This document shows, in pieces, positions 1 through 8,336 of a DNA stretch of 64,000 bases (position 1 is its first letter; the number at the start of each line of letters is the position of its first letter). The notes beneath the pieces were generated by a model, which worked only from the letters and a program-made list of their open reading frames with translations, had not been told where the DNA came from and searched no databases. The position numbers and the translations under genes were made by a program. This DNA comes from Treponema sp. (lineage in GTDB: Bacteria; Spirochaetota; Spirochaetia; Treponematales; Breznakiellaceae), in the NCBI GenBank assembly GCA_009781635.1, contig WQXU01000009.1, positions 42,739 to 106,738 of the forward strand. Reading direction: 5' to 3'.

Positions 1-912
1 GCTGCCGAAAGCGATGCGCGGATTTTAATAACAGGCGAGAACGGCGCAGGAAAAGAAATAATCGCAAGGGCAATTCACATGTTTTCCGCGCGCGCGGAAA
101 ACCCTTTTATCGATATTAATTGCGCAGCTATTCCGGAAAGCCTTATAGAGAGCGAACTTTTCGGCCACGAAAAAGGCGCTTTTACGGACGCAATTACTGC
201 GCGCAAAGGACGGTTTGAACTTGCGCACGGGGGAAGCCTTCTGCTTGATGAAATCGGCGATATGAGCCTTTCTGCGCAGGCCAAGGTACTGCGCGTGATT
301 CAGGAGCAGAAGATCGAACGTGTCGGAGGCGAAAAAACAATAGAAACCGATGTACGCATAATTGCCGCTACAAATCAGGATCTTGACAAGGCCTGTGAAG
401 AAGGAAGATTCAGGCAGGATCTTTTCTTCAGGCTTAATGTAATCCCGATTCATGTGCCGCCTCTGCGCGAGCGTCCGGAAGATATTCCGTTACTGCTTTA
501 CCATTTTTTGAAAACATTGAAAAAGGAAGTGACCCTGGAAGCAGATGCGCTGGAAACGCTAAGCTCATATGAATGGCCAGGAAATGTCCGTGAATTAATA
601 AATCTTTCCGAGAGAATTTCTGTAATGCATCAGGAAAGTACGATCTCCGGGGATGAATTGCTGAAATTACTTAACAAGAAAACAAAAAAAACAATAAATA
701 GCAGGCAATCGGACCTTTCTGCGCTGCCCCCGGGTATTTTGGAGCAGAATTATAATGAAGCAAAAGACAGCTTTGAAAAGCAGTATTTGGAGTTCCAACT
801 TTTTAAAAATAATGGTATAATATCCAGAACGGCGGAGGCTATTGGAATTTATCCAAGCAACCTCCATGCAAAACTTAGAAGATATAATATTACAGCCGCT
901 AATAAGGAATAA
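1..912 (+). CDS. Sigma-54-dependent transcriptional activator, 5' end cut by window
   Basis: The reading frame is already open at base 1, so the N-terminal part lies outside the window. What remains is the AAA+ core of an NtrC-family activator that uses ATP to remodel sigma-54 RNA polymerase. Seen: Walker A (GENGAGKE) near bases 37-60, the sigma-54 contact loop as GAFTDA (usual form GAFTGA), Walker B LLLDEIGD, the sensor regions, and a C-terminal Fis-type helix-turn-helix ending the protein ([19 protein letters not shown]). The Gly to Asp change in the GAFTGA loop is a known natural variation site but could affect sigma contact. The stop at 910-912 lies 9 bases before lexA, suggesting co-transcription. 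Whether a REC, PAS or GAF domain precedes it cannot be seen. Confidence 0.93.
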   Translation, partial: AAESDARILITGENGAGKEIIARAIHMFSARAENPFIDINCAAIPESLIESELFGHEKGAFTDAITARKGRFELAHGGSLLLDEIGDMSLSAQAKVLRVIQEQKIERVGGEKTIETDVRIIAATNQDLDKACEEGRFRQDLFFRLNVIPIHVPPLRERPEDIPLLLYHFLKTLKKEVTLEADALETLSSYEWPGNVRELINLSERISVMHQESTISGDELLKLLNKKTKKTINSRQSDLSALPPGILEQNYNEAKDSFEKQYLEFQLFKNNGIISRTAEAIGIYPSNLHAKLRRYNITAANKE

Positions 913-921
913 GGTATATAT

Positions 922-1524
922 ATGAAAGAGTTGACAGATCGCCAAAAGCAAGTCCTCTCCTTTATCGCTGATTACATTAAAAGTCATTCGTATCCGCCGA
1001 CAGTAAGGGAGATTGCAGACCATTATTCAATTTCTGTTAAGGGAGCGCATGATCACATAACCGCTCTACGGAAAAAAGGCCATTTAAAATTAGCCGATAA
1101 ACGGCCGCGGACAATGGGCCTTACGCATAAAAGGCCAGAAGATGCAGACATGATGGAGATACCGCTTCTTGGCAGCGTTGCCGCCGGCGTGCCGCTTTTG
1201 GCGGAGGAAAACTTCGACGGCAATGTTCTTATGCACCGTTCCATGTTAAAGAAGAATAAAAAATATTTTGCGCTTAAGGTAAAAGGCGATTCCATGTCGG
1301 GCGCCGGCATACTTGAAGGCGATACCGCCATAATCGAAAAGCAGAGCACAGTCCGTAACGGTGAAATTGCAGTGGCAGTAATAGACGAAGCTGTAACGCT
1401 TAAAAGATTTTACAAGGAAAGCACAAGAATAAAATTACAGGCGGAAAATCCTGCCTATAAGCCAATGTACAGCCAGGATGTAAAAATACTTGGGCGGCTG
1501 TTTACAATAATCCGTTCCTATTAA
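922..1524 (+). CDS. lexA: LexA repressor, SOS regulator and S24 autoprotease
   Basis: A 200-residue LexA of normal length. The N-terminal winged helix (about residues 1-65) is followed by the S24 peptidase domain. The self-cleavage bond is Ala88-Gly89 (SVAAGVP), and the catalytic dyad is Ser124 (KGDSMSG) with Lys161 (VTLKRF). It represses SOS genes until RecA filaments trigger autocleavage. The ATG follows a purine-rich AAGGAATAAGG stretch. It lies between the sigma-54 activator and holA, with two bases separating its stop from the holA start, so lexA and holA are probably one transcript. I did not find an obvious palindromic SOS box in front of it, but spirochaete LexA boxes are poorly defined. 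Confidence 0.95.
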   Translation: MKELTDRQKQVLSFIADYIKSHSYPPTVREIADHYSISVKGAHDHITALRKKGHLKLADKRPRTMGLTHKRPEDADMMEIPLLGSVAAGVPLLAEENFDGNVLMHRSMLKKNKKYFALKVKGDSMSGAGILEGDTAIIEKQSTVRNGEIAVAVIDEAVTLKRFYKESTRIKLQAENPAYKPMYSQDVKILGRLFTIIRSY

Positions 1525-1526
1525 TA

Positions 1527-2531
1527 ATGGCTTTAACAGCAATTAACGCATATATATTTCTCGGCCCTGAACTCGGCAAAAAACTGGATGCCTTAAACAA
1601 TATAAGAAAAAAATTTAAGGGCGCAGAAGAAACCGTTTTTTATATAGGTGAAAATCCTGTCAATATTATTGCTGATATAATTCAGAACATCAGCCTGTTT
1701 TCGGATACGCGCATCATTATTATTAAAAACGCCGAGCTTGTCAAAAAAAAGGACGAGGCTGAACTTATCGCATCATGTATAAAAAATCTTGACGCAGGTA
1801 CAGCGCTTGTTCTGCTCTCCGATGAGATAAAACTTGCCGCCGGTCTTGAAGACGCCTGTTTAAAAGCAGGCATGCCAAAAACCAATCACCAGATTTTCTA
1901 CGAAATGTTTGAAAACGAAAAAAGCGAATGGGTAAGGCAATTTTTCAGGCGCAGCAATTATAGTATCGAACAGGATTGCATCGACACCATTCTGGAACTG
2001 GTAGAAAATAACACCGATGCCCTAAGAAGGGAATGCGCGCGTTTAATACATTTTGCAGGAGCGGCAGGACAGAAAAACAGCCTGTCTCCAGGTGAAGCGG
2101 AAAAATGGCTTTCCCATAACAGGGAAGAATCGGCTTTTACGCTTTTTTCACGCATTGCTTCCTGTGATCTTTCAAAGGCGCTGGAATCGTTAGGCGCCAT
2201 GCTGGCTGCAAAACAGAGCGCCCAGAGCATTCTTGCAGGACTTGCCTGGTGTTTCAGGAAGCTCTGCGATTATCTGTCACTGCTGGAAACAGGAGATTCA
2301 TACCAGCCTGACAGCTTTGAACTTAAAAAAATAGGATTGTCATCTCCAAAAGCAAAGAGCGATTATGCAATGGCAGCGCGGCACTACAATATGGAATCTG
2401 CGGAAGCATGCCTTGCGCTTACAGCGGAATACGATATGCTGCTTCGCTCTCCTGCTGCCATTATGGAAAACATACTAATGGACAGATACATTCTAAAAAT
2501 TATTCGTTCTGCTGCAAATAAGCGTTTATAA
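1527..2531 (+). CDS. holA: DNA polymerase III delta subunit
   Basis: A 334-residue protein matching the HolA family in length and order: an N-terminal clamp-loader AAA+-like domain without a working P-loop (GPELGKKLDAL near the start), a central domain, and an alpha-helical C-terminal collar domain. Delta opens the beta sliding clamp in the clamp-loader complex. The family is divergent, so the call rests on overall pattern (the bait-and-fetch start, FSDTRIIIIKNAE, a helical C-terminus with LAWCFRKLCDY) rather than catalytic residues. It starts two bases after lexA. Its last 32 bases overlap, tail to tail, the end of the hybrid kinase on the other strand. Confidence 0.85.
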   Translation: MALTAINAYIFLGPELGKKLDALNNIRKKFKGAEETVFYIGENPVNIIADIIQNISLFSDTRIIIIKNAELVKKKDEAELIASCIKNLDAGTALVLLSDEIKLAAGLEDACLKAGMPKTNHQIFYEMFENEKSEWVRQFFRRSNYSIEQDCIDTILELVENNTDALRRECARLIHFAGAAGQKNSLSPGEAEKWLSHNREESAFTLFSRIASCDLSKALESLGAMLAAKQSAQSILAGLAWCFRKLCDYLSLLETGDSYQPDSFELKKIGLSSPKAKSDYAMAARHYNMESAEACLALTAEYDMLLRSPAAIMENILMDRYILKIIRSAANKRL

Positions 2532-4233
2532 TTTTTGTCACATCATCAAAGTCGCTGTGAAGCAGCAAACCGGCAATTGCGCTGAGGCATTCCTCCGTTT
2601 CCTGCGGCCATGCTTTTTCCTTAAGCTCTGCAAGCAAATCTTTTGCGGCTTTTTTATTATAAACTGAACATGCAGCCCTTATTTCCCGCAATTTTTCATT
2701 TAACAGTGAACTGCCGCCTTCGGCATCTTCTTTTATTTCCCTTTGTTTTTCTTCTTTTGCTTCAAATTTATAAATGACTGCATACAGCAATTCCAGAAAC
2801 GAAGGGAGTTCAGAAAGAATAATTTTTATATTTTTTTCACGGCCTGCCTCTTCAAGCCTTGCCGCTGTTTCGGAAAGTTCATCTTCGCTGATATTTGCAA
2901 GTGCGCTCTTCATTGCATGCATATTAATAATAAACATGGAAATATCATCGGTTCTCCGGCATTTGTTTATGTATATCGCTTCCATGATCGCAGCGGATTT
3001 TTTTGCATCGCGGATAAAAAATTCCGCCAATTGCGGATCTACATCGGTAAGGCTCAATCCCATCATCATGTATTCTTTCTGGTAACGCGCCGCTTCAATT
3101 ACATCATTAGGCTGCTTGTCGCGCACCAGTTTATTTAAAGTTAAATTCAACTGACGGATATCAATTGGCTTTGAAATAAAATCGTCAAAGCCGTTCTGTA
3201 AAAATAATTCCGCCTGTCCGGAGAGGGCATTGGCCGTCAATGCAACAATTGGTTTTGTATAACCAAGACTGCGGATAATTTTTGCAGCTTCAATGCCGTC
3301 CATTTTTGGCATCATGTGATCCATAAAAATAATATCATAGACACTGCCGTCTCTTATTTTATCCAATGCTTCAAATCCGCTTACTGCGGTGTCAATGGTA
3401 AGGCCGTAGGGCGACATAAGCCCCTTTGCAACATAAAGGTTTGTTTCTACATCGTCTACAATTAAGACATTGCCGTACGGCATAAATTCACGGTTAATCT
3501 GCACAGTTTTTATTTTAAGCGCGCTTACAATGTTGAGTTTCATCAGGTTACGCGCCATTTCCCTGCCAATGGGCTCTGAAACAAGGCATTTCATGGGCAC
3601 GCTTACTGTAAATGTGGAACCCATGCCCGGCGTGCTTTCTATCTGGATACCGCCGTTCATCATTTTCAGCAAGTTGCGCGTAATATTCATGCCAAGGCCT
3701 GTTCCTTCCGTTTTGCGGTTTGCTTCCATGTTAAACCGCGCATACTCGCTGCCCAGCTTTTTTACCTGCTCGGCTGTCATTCCCTGCCCGGTATCGCTGA
3801 TGCCGAAAACAAGCATTACATCATCAGCATCGCTGCCGCAGGGTCCAGATGAAACCGTAAGGATTATCATGCCCTCCTGCGTATATTTAAATGCGTTGGA
3901 AAGAAGATTGTTTAAAATTTGTTTCAGGCGCAGTTCATCGCCGTAAAACATGAGAGGAATATTCTCGCTTAATTCCAGTTTGAATTCGATGGGCTTGCTC
4001 TCATAGCGCATCATGTTCAGCTGAACAGTGTCATGAATAAGGCTTGCAATATCAAACTGCACCGGAACCAGTTCCAGCATGCCTGCTTCAATTTTTGAAA
4101 GATCAAGTATGTCATTTATAATACCCAGTAAAAGATCTGCAGAATTATAGATTCTTTCCAAAGCTTCCTTTGTGGACTGCGGGAGCTCATCATCCTGAAG
4201 CTGAATTTCTGTAATTCCTAAAATCGCATTCAT
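2500..4233 (-). CDS. Hybrid histidine kinase, C-terminal part (HATPase, receiver, HPt)
   Basis: This 577-residue frame carries everything after the phospho-accepting histidine of a hybrid sensor kinase. Seen: the rest of the dimerisation helix (from MNAILG), an HATPase domain with N-box (LNNLLSNAFKYT, about 107-118), G1 (DTGQGM) and G2 (GTGLGM), a receiver domain at about 255-360 with phospho-acceptor Asp305 (IIFMDHMMP), and an HPt domain with His439 (MHAMKSA). The H-box itself, SHEIRTP, is at the end of the frame upstream. The two frames overlap as ATGA, and the conserved SHEIRTPMNA motif is restored if one A is added. No good ribosome site precedes this ATG. It is either a frameshift (mutation or sequence error) or a coupled two-part kinase. 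Confidence 0.85.
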   Translation of the reverse strand: MNAILGITEIQLQDDELPQSTKEALERIYNSADLLLGIINDILDLSKIEAGMLELVPVQFDIASLIHDTVQLNMMRYESKPIEFKLELSENIPLMFYGDELRLKQILNNLLSNAFKYTQEGMIILTVSSGPCGSDADDVMLVFGISDTGQGMTAEQVKKLGSEYARFNMEANRKTEGTGLGMNITRNLLKMMNGGIQIESTPGMGSTFTVSVPMKCLVSEPIGREMARNLMKLNIVSALKIKTVQINREFMPYGNVLIVDDVETNLYVAKGLMSPYGLTIDTAVSGFEALDKIRDGSVYDIIFMDHMMPKMDGIEAAKIIRSLGYTKPIVALTANALSGQAELFLQNGFDDFISKPIDIRQLNLTLNKLVRDKQPNDVIEAARYQKEYMMMGLSLTDVDPQLAEFFIRDAKKSAAIMEAIYINKCRRTDDISMFIINMHAMKSALANISEDELSETAARLEEAGREKNIKIILSELPSFLELLYAVIYKFEAKEEKQREIKEDAEGGSSLLNEKLREIRAACSVYNKKAAKDLLAELKEKAWPQETEECLSAIAGLLLHSDFDDVTKIINAYLQQNE

Positions 4234-4733
4234 GGAGTGCGTATCTCGTGGCTCATCTTCGCAAGAAAATCACTCTTTGCCTTGCTGCTCTCCTCTGCAA
4301 TTTCCGCTTTGCGCATTTCAGCTATCATTGCTTTTTGCTCGCGCAAATCCCTTATATATTCGGTAACTGTCCAGTCTCCCTTGTGTTTTACGCGGACGCA
4401 TGTTATTTCGGCGGGTATTATTTCACCATCCAGTCTTTGATGCGTCCAGTCAAAGCGGCTGTAGCCTTCTTCCAGCGCCTTTCTTACAAGCAAACTGCCC
4501 TTCTCCCTTGATGACATTCCGTCAGGCTGATATTCAGGAGAAAGCTGTACAAATTTTTCGATAAATTCCTGTTTACTTGACAGGTTAAACATTTTTACCG
4601 CTTCCTGATTGCACTCAATAATTTTTAAATTTTTATCCCAAAAAAAAGCGCAAAAAGGAGCAGCGTCGAGCAATATTTGCAGGCGTTCCTCAACATCACG
4701 CCTGTCAGTATCATTTCCGTTGTTTTGAGTCAT
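4230..4733 (-). CDS. PAS domain and H-box part of split hybrid kinase
   Basis: A 167-residue frame with one PAS sensor domain (about residues 15-125, including FCAFFWDKNLKIIECN) and the start of a HisKA helix. It stops exactly after the phospho-acceptor motif SHEIRTP. The next residues expected, MNAI, start in the -1/+2 frame directly at the overlapping ATGA. There is no membrane segment, so sensing would be cytoplasmic. Its start overlaps the stop of the HD-GYP regulator by one base (TAATG), which puts both in one minus-strand operon. As written, the product would be a PAS protein with an H-box but no kinase domain, so I treat it as the front half of one ancestral kinase. Confidence 0.85.
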   Translation of the reverse strand: MTQNNGNDTDRRDVEERLQILLDAAPFCAFFWDKNLKIIECNQEAVKMFNLSSKQEFIEKFVQLSPEYQPDGMSSREKGSLLVRKALEEGYSRFDWTHQRLDGEIIPAEITCVRVKHKGDWTVTEYIRDLREQKAMIAEMRKAEIAEESSKAKSDFLAKMSHEIRTP

Positions 4734-5758
4734 TACATCTCCAGTTTTAACTTTACTTCCTTAAACAGATCCTTTGATTCATAGAATACATCCGTAATTA
4801 AAGGATCGTAATGAGAGCCTGCATTTTGCATAATAATCCCAACCGCCTCATCCGCCGTAAATGCCTTTTTGTACGGACGTTCTGAAACAAGCGCATCGTA
4901 AACATCAACTATAGCCATTATCCTTCCCTGCAGCGGAATTTCATTTCCCCTTAATTTATGCGGATACCCCTTGCCGTCCCAGCGCTCGTGATGACATCCG
5001 GCAAAAAGCCTTGCGTTACGCAAAAATTCACCTTCGCCGGTTTTTGCAATAATTTCGTCGATTATACGCTCGCCTTCCTGCGCGTGGGTCTTCATTATTT
5101 CGTATTCATCGTCTGTAAGTCTGCCCGGTTTATTTACGATAATATCGGTTACGGATATTTTTCCCAAATCATGCATGCGCGCTGAAGAAATTATTCTTTC
5201 TGTATCCCAGTCATTAATCTCTTCGGAATATACTCCGCGTTTTTTCATCTGTTCAATCAGGATTTTTATATAAGCTGATGTGCGCTCAATATGACCGCCT
5301 GTTCCCTTGTCGCGGTTTTCCACAATATTGGCCAGTACCGATACTATGCTGTTTTGAAGCCTGTTAAACTGCGCTGTACGCTCACGGATAATTTCGTCAA
5401 TATCAAGATGTATTTTTATACGGTTAAGCAGCACAGGCGCGGAAAACGGCTTTGTAACAAAATCCACAGCCCCCATTTCAAAACCGTGCACTTCTATATC
5501 AGGGTCATTGCGGCCTGTCAGAAACATTACCGGTAAATCTGCATATGATTGCATGGTTTTTAGTTTCTTTAAAGCTGCAAACCCGTCCATTTCGGGCATT
5601 TCAATATCCAGAAGAATTAATTCCGGGACTATTTTTTCCAGAAGCGAAAACATTTTTGCAGCAGACGGCATTGTCATCACACGGTATTGATTTTCCAGCG
5701 CTGCCTCTGCCATCGAAAGGTTGGTATCACTATCGTCAACAACAAACACCGTCTTCAT
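4733..5758 (-). CDS. Response regulator with HD-GYP cyclic-di-GMP phosphodiesterase domain
   Basis: A 341-residue two-domain regulator. The N-terminal receiver has the acidic pair at Asp8-Asp9, phospho-acceptor Asp51 (LLDIEMPEMDG) and the conserved Lys in TKPF. The C-terminal HD-GYP domain shows the metal-binding HD pair (MHDLGKI) and the GYP motif (HHERWDGKGYP). Such proteins hydrolyse cyclic di-GMP, linking phosphorylation to motility or attachment. The ATG is preceded by AAGGACGGG. It is first in an operon with the split hybrid kinase, which is the obvious candidate phosphodonor (inference from the overlap). Confidence 0.93.
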   Translation of the reverse strand: MKTVFVVDDSDTNLSMAEAALENQYRVMTMPSAAKMFSLLEKIVPELILLDIEMPEMDGFAALKKLKTMQSYADLPVMFLTGRNDPDIEVHGFEMGAVDFVTKPFSAPVLLNRIKIHLDIDEIIRERTAQFNRLQNSIVSVLANIVENRDKGTGGHIERTSAYIKILIEQMKKRGVYSEEINDWDTERIISSARMHDLGKISVTDIIVNKPGRLTDDEYEIMKTHAQEGERIIDEIIAKTGEGEFLRNARLFAGCHHERWDGKGYPHKLRGNEIPLQGRIMAIVDVYDALVSERPYKKAFTADEAVGIIMQNAGSHYDPLITDVFYESKDLFKEVKLKLEM

Positions 5759-5881
5759 TAACCCGTCCTTAGAATTAAAACAAAAAACATGAAGTTTTAT
5801 ACAGGCATAAAACTCTCCGGCATAAAAATACTAAAGACATTATATCATTTAATTACAGTTTCGGCATCTTAAAAGAGCGTA

Positions 5882-8071
5882 TTATTCTACCTTAAACCGG
5901 GAAACCTCTTTTATAAGCGCATTAATGCCGTCACGGTTTTGTATGGAAATTTCGTTAACCTGATGCACAGCGGCATTAATCTGATCTGCGCCGGATGCCA
6001 TCTCATTCATGCCTGATGTTATTTCCTGAGTCACCCTTTCCAGATTATTGCTTTCCTGGATTACTTCTTTTGCTCCTTCGAACATCTCTTGCGAGCCGCT
6101 CTTTACTTCGCGTGTAATTTCGTTTACCTGACTTATTCCGCTAAGAACCTGTTTACTGCCTTCGCTTTGTTCTTCCATGGCATTACGTATAATATCTTCC
6201 TGTTCCGATACAGTATTTACGCTGAAATCAATATCTTCAAACTTGTTCAGAACATTATCTGTTAATCTTGTTATTTTATCGATAGATTCTTTTATTTTTT
6301 TTAATACAACGCCAATTGTTTTTGATTGTTCGCTTGATGATTCCGCCAGCTTGCGGATTTCATCGGCGACTACGGCAAAACCCTTGCCTGCTTCTCCTGC
6401 GTGGGCTGCTTCTATTGCGGCATTCATTGAAAGCAGGTTTGTCTGGCTTGCAATATTTTCCATTACAGAGTTAATTTCCAAAAGCCCTTCGGATTCACGG
6501 GCTATTTCCTGAATATCAGTTGCTACTTCCTGCAATCCTGTACGCCCGATTTCGGAAGCATCTTTTAATATCTTTACATTGTCTGCATTTTTTATAAGCG
6601 TTCTTGTGACAGAATGATTGTTTGCCACCATTTCTTCTATTGCAGCGGATGCGCTTGATACACAGGAGCTCTGTTCTTCGACATGATTGTTAAGCTTGCG
6701 GATATTTACTGTAACCGATTCCATTGTCGCATGGGTCTGGCTTACGCTGGCGCTTTGATTGATCACGCGCCCCTTAACGCTTTGAATATTTGCTGTTATC
6801 TGATTTACAGCGGCGGCGGTTTCATTCATGTTACTGGAAAGATCCTGCCCGATGCCTGACAGCCTTGACGCTTCATTTTTAATAACCAGAACAAGGGCTT
6901 TTATTTTTTGCAGGGTAAGGTTAAAGTAACGTGAAAGTTCTCCTATCTCGTCTTTGGAATTATTATCTATTGTTTTTGTTAAATCACCCTCGCCTTCGGA
7001 TATATCCTTAAGCGTAGATGTCACACTGATAATAGGTTTGACAATACGCCGGGCGATAACCAGCGTGATAATTGCAGCCGCAGCAAGTATAACCACTGCG
7101 AAAATCATTGAGACCATCGTCATATTCCTGATAGGCCTTTGTATCTCGTTAACAGGAACTGCAATCATAAGACACCAGGGAGTATCCATTCCGGAAATTT
7201 TTACAGGCTGGTAAATCATGTGCATAACAGATTCCAGAATATTGGAATATCTGTTTAAAACAACCGGCTTGCCGTTTTCGCCGCCGTTTTCTATTGAACG
7301 CATAACACGTCCAAGCTCGCTTCCAAGCTCGTTTATTTCTGCAGGATTGGTTTTGATATTGCCGCGCACGCGCGAATTGTCAAAATGCGCGACAATTGTG
7401 CCGTCATTTGCGTAAACGCCGGCGGCCCCATGTCCGTGAAAAATAGATTCCTTAATTTCATCAATTATTTCCTGCATATCACTGACATAATTGATGCCGA
7501 CAAGGCCAACCGGTTTGCCGCCTGCATTTTTAATCGGATACATAACGGCTACAATAGGAACATTTCCGTAACCGTAAATATCCCTCCATACAGGAGATGC
7601 AATATCGGATTTGTTTGTCATCTCTGCAAGAAAATTCTGCCAGTTTTCATAACCGTCAGAAATCAATTCTACATTTCCGGTTCTCCTTCTTGTATAAAAA
7701 GTCTGATATTGCCCCAGCTCAGCGTCGCGGTTATCAATTGTATTAGGAAGCCATGCTGTCCATATTCCCATAATAGCCGTATTCTGCTGTATTGAGCCCC
7801 GTAAAAAATCATTATAATTTCCTCTGCGCGTATCTTCGGCAATGTCTTCAAAATCACTGAAAATCATTGAAAGAATATTTCCGTAACCTGTAAAAGCTTC
7901 GATCCGCCGCTGAATTTCTATAGAATGAGCAGCCGCCATTTCTTCAACAAATTTAATTGTCATCTCTGTCTGCAAGCCGGCAGATTGCGTAAGAGTAAAA
8001 ACCGATAAAACAGCAATTACAACTGTCAGCATTGCAAGAATGATAGAAATTAATTTTATCCTAAGACCCAT
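5882..8071 (-). CDS. Methyl-accepting chemotaxis protein
   Basis: A transmembrane chemoreceptor of 729 residues. TM1 is at about residues 5-26, followed by a periplasmic Cache-type sensor (about 30-310), TM2 (about 320-342), a HAMP domain, and a long cytoplasmic coiled coil. The hairpin tip that contacts CheA/CheW is present ([20 protein letters not shown]). I place the start at 8071 rather than at the longer 8104 option, because a perfect GGAGG (complement of 8077-8081) sits six bases before this ATG and the resulting N-terminus is a normal short cytoplasmic tail before TM1. The ligand is not predictable; the dCache fold often binds amino acids or organic acids. Confidence 0.95.
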   Translation of the reverse strand: MGLRIKLISIILAMLTVVIAVLSVFTLTQSAGLQTEMTIKFVEEMAAAHSIEIQRRIEAFTGYGNILSMIFSDFEDIAEDTRRGNYNDFLRGSIQQNTAIMGIWTAWLPNTIDNRDAELGQYQTFYTRRRTGNVELISDGYENWQNFLAEMTNKSDIASPVWRDIYGYGNVPIVAVMYPIKNAGGKPVGLVGINYVSDMQEIIDEIKESIFHGHGAAGVYANDGTIVAHFDNSRVRGNIKTNPAEINELGSELGRVMRSIENGGENGKPVVLNRYSNILESVMHMIYQPVKISGMDTPWCLMIAVPVNEIQRPIRNMTMVSMIFAVVILAAAAIITLVIARRIVKPIISVTSTLKDISEGEGDLTKTIDNNSKDEIGELSRYFNLTLQKIKALVLVIKNEASRLSGIGQDLSSNMNETAAAVNQITANIQSVKGRVINQSASVSQTHATMESVTVNIRKLNNHVEEQSSCVSSASAAIEEMVANNHSVTRTLIKNADNVKILKDASEIGRTGLQEVATDIQEIARESEGLLEINSVMENIASQTNLLSMNAAIEAAHAGEAGKGFAVVADEIRKLAESSSEQSKTIGVVLKKIKESIDKITRLTDNVLNKFEDIDFSVNTVSEQEDIIRNAMEEQSEGSKQVLSGISQVNEITREVKSGSQEMFEGAKEVIQESNNLERVTQEITSGMNEMASGADQINAAVHQVNEISIQNRDGINALIKEVSRFKVE

Positions 8072-8222
8072 TAAGACCTCCAAATCTGTATCCAGAATGT
8101 TCATAATGAGTATTTCAAATGGAGCTGTTATCGTTTGAGCAATCTGATCAAAATGATATATATATCATTTTCAATATTGCTTATATGCCTGTTTTATGAA
8201 ATTTAGAATTATCAACATAAAA

Positions 8223-8266
8223 AACCCGCAAATCTGACCTCTTGCAAGTAGTCAGATTTGCGGGTT
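8223..8266 (-). terminator. Rho-independent terminator after nifJ
   Basis: A perfect 16-bp inverted repeat (8223-8238 with 8251-8266) and a 12-base loop. On the minus strand the stem runs into six T residues followed by AT-rich DNA, the usual form of an intrinsic terminator. It lies between the end of nifJ and the start of the chemoreceptor, both on the minus strand, so it separates the two transcripts. Confidence 0.8.
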
Positions 8267-8302
8267 ACATGCAACTGCTTTTATGTCAGTTTGCAAATGT
8301 CA

Positions 8303-8328
8303 TGAGGATCAGGTTTCCCTGATCCTCA
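8303..8328. other. Stem-loop just downstream of nifJ
   Basis: An 11-bp perfect inverted repeat (TGAGGATCAGG and its complement) with a four-base loop, ten bases beyond the nifJ stop. There is no T-run on either side, so it is more likely a transcript-stabilising hairpin than a terminator. A weaker hairpin with the same GGAT(C/T)AGG core follows the cellobiose phosphorylase gene near 32048-32077. Confidence 0.55.
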
Positions 8329-8336
8329 GCTTAATA

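Noticed and set aside
4225..4245. Programmed ribosomal frameshift joining the two kinase parts
   Set aside because: No slippery heptamer, no downstream stem-loop of note; a one-base change or reinitiation at ATGA explains it more simply.
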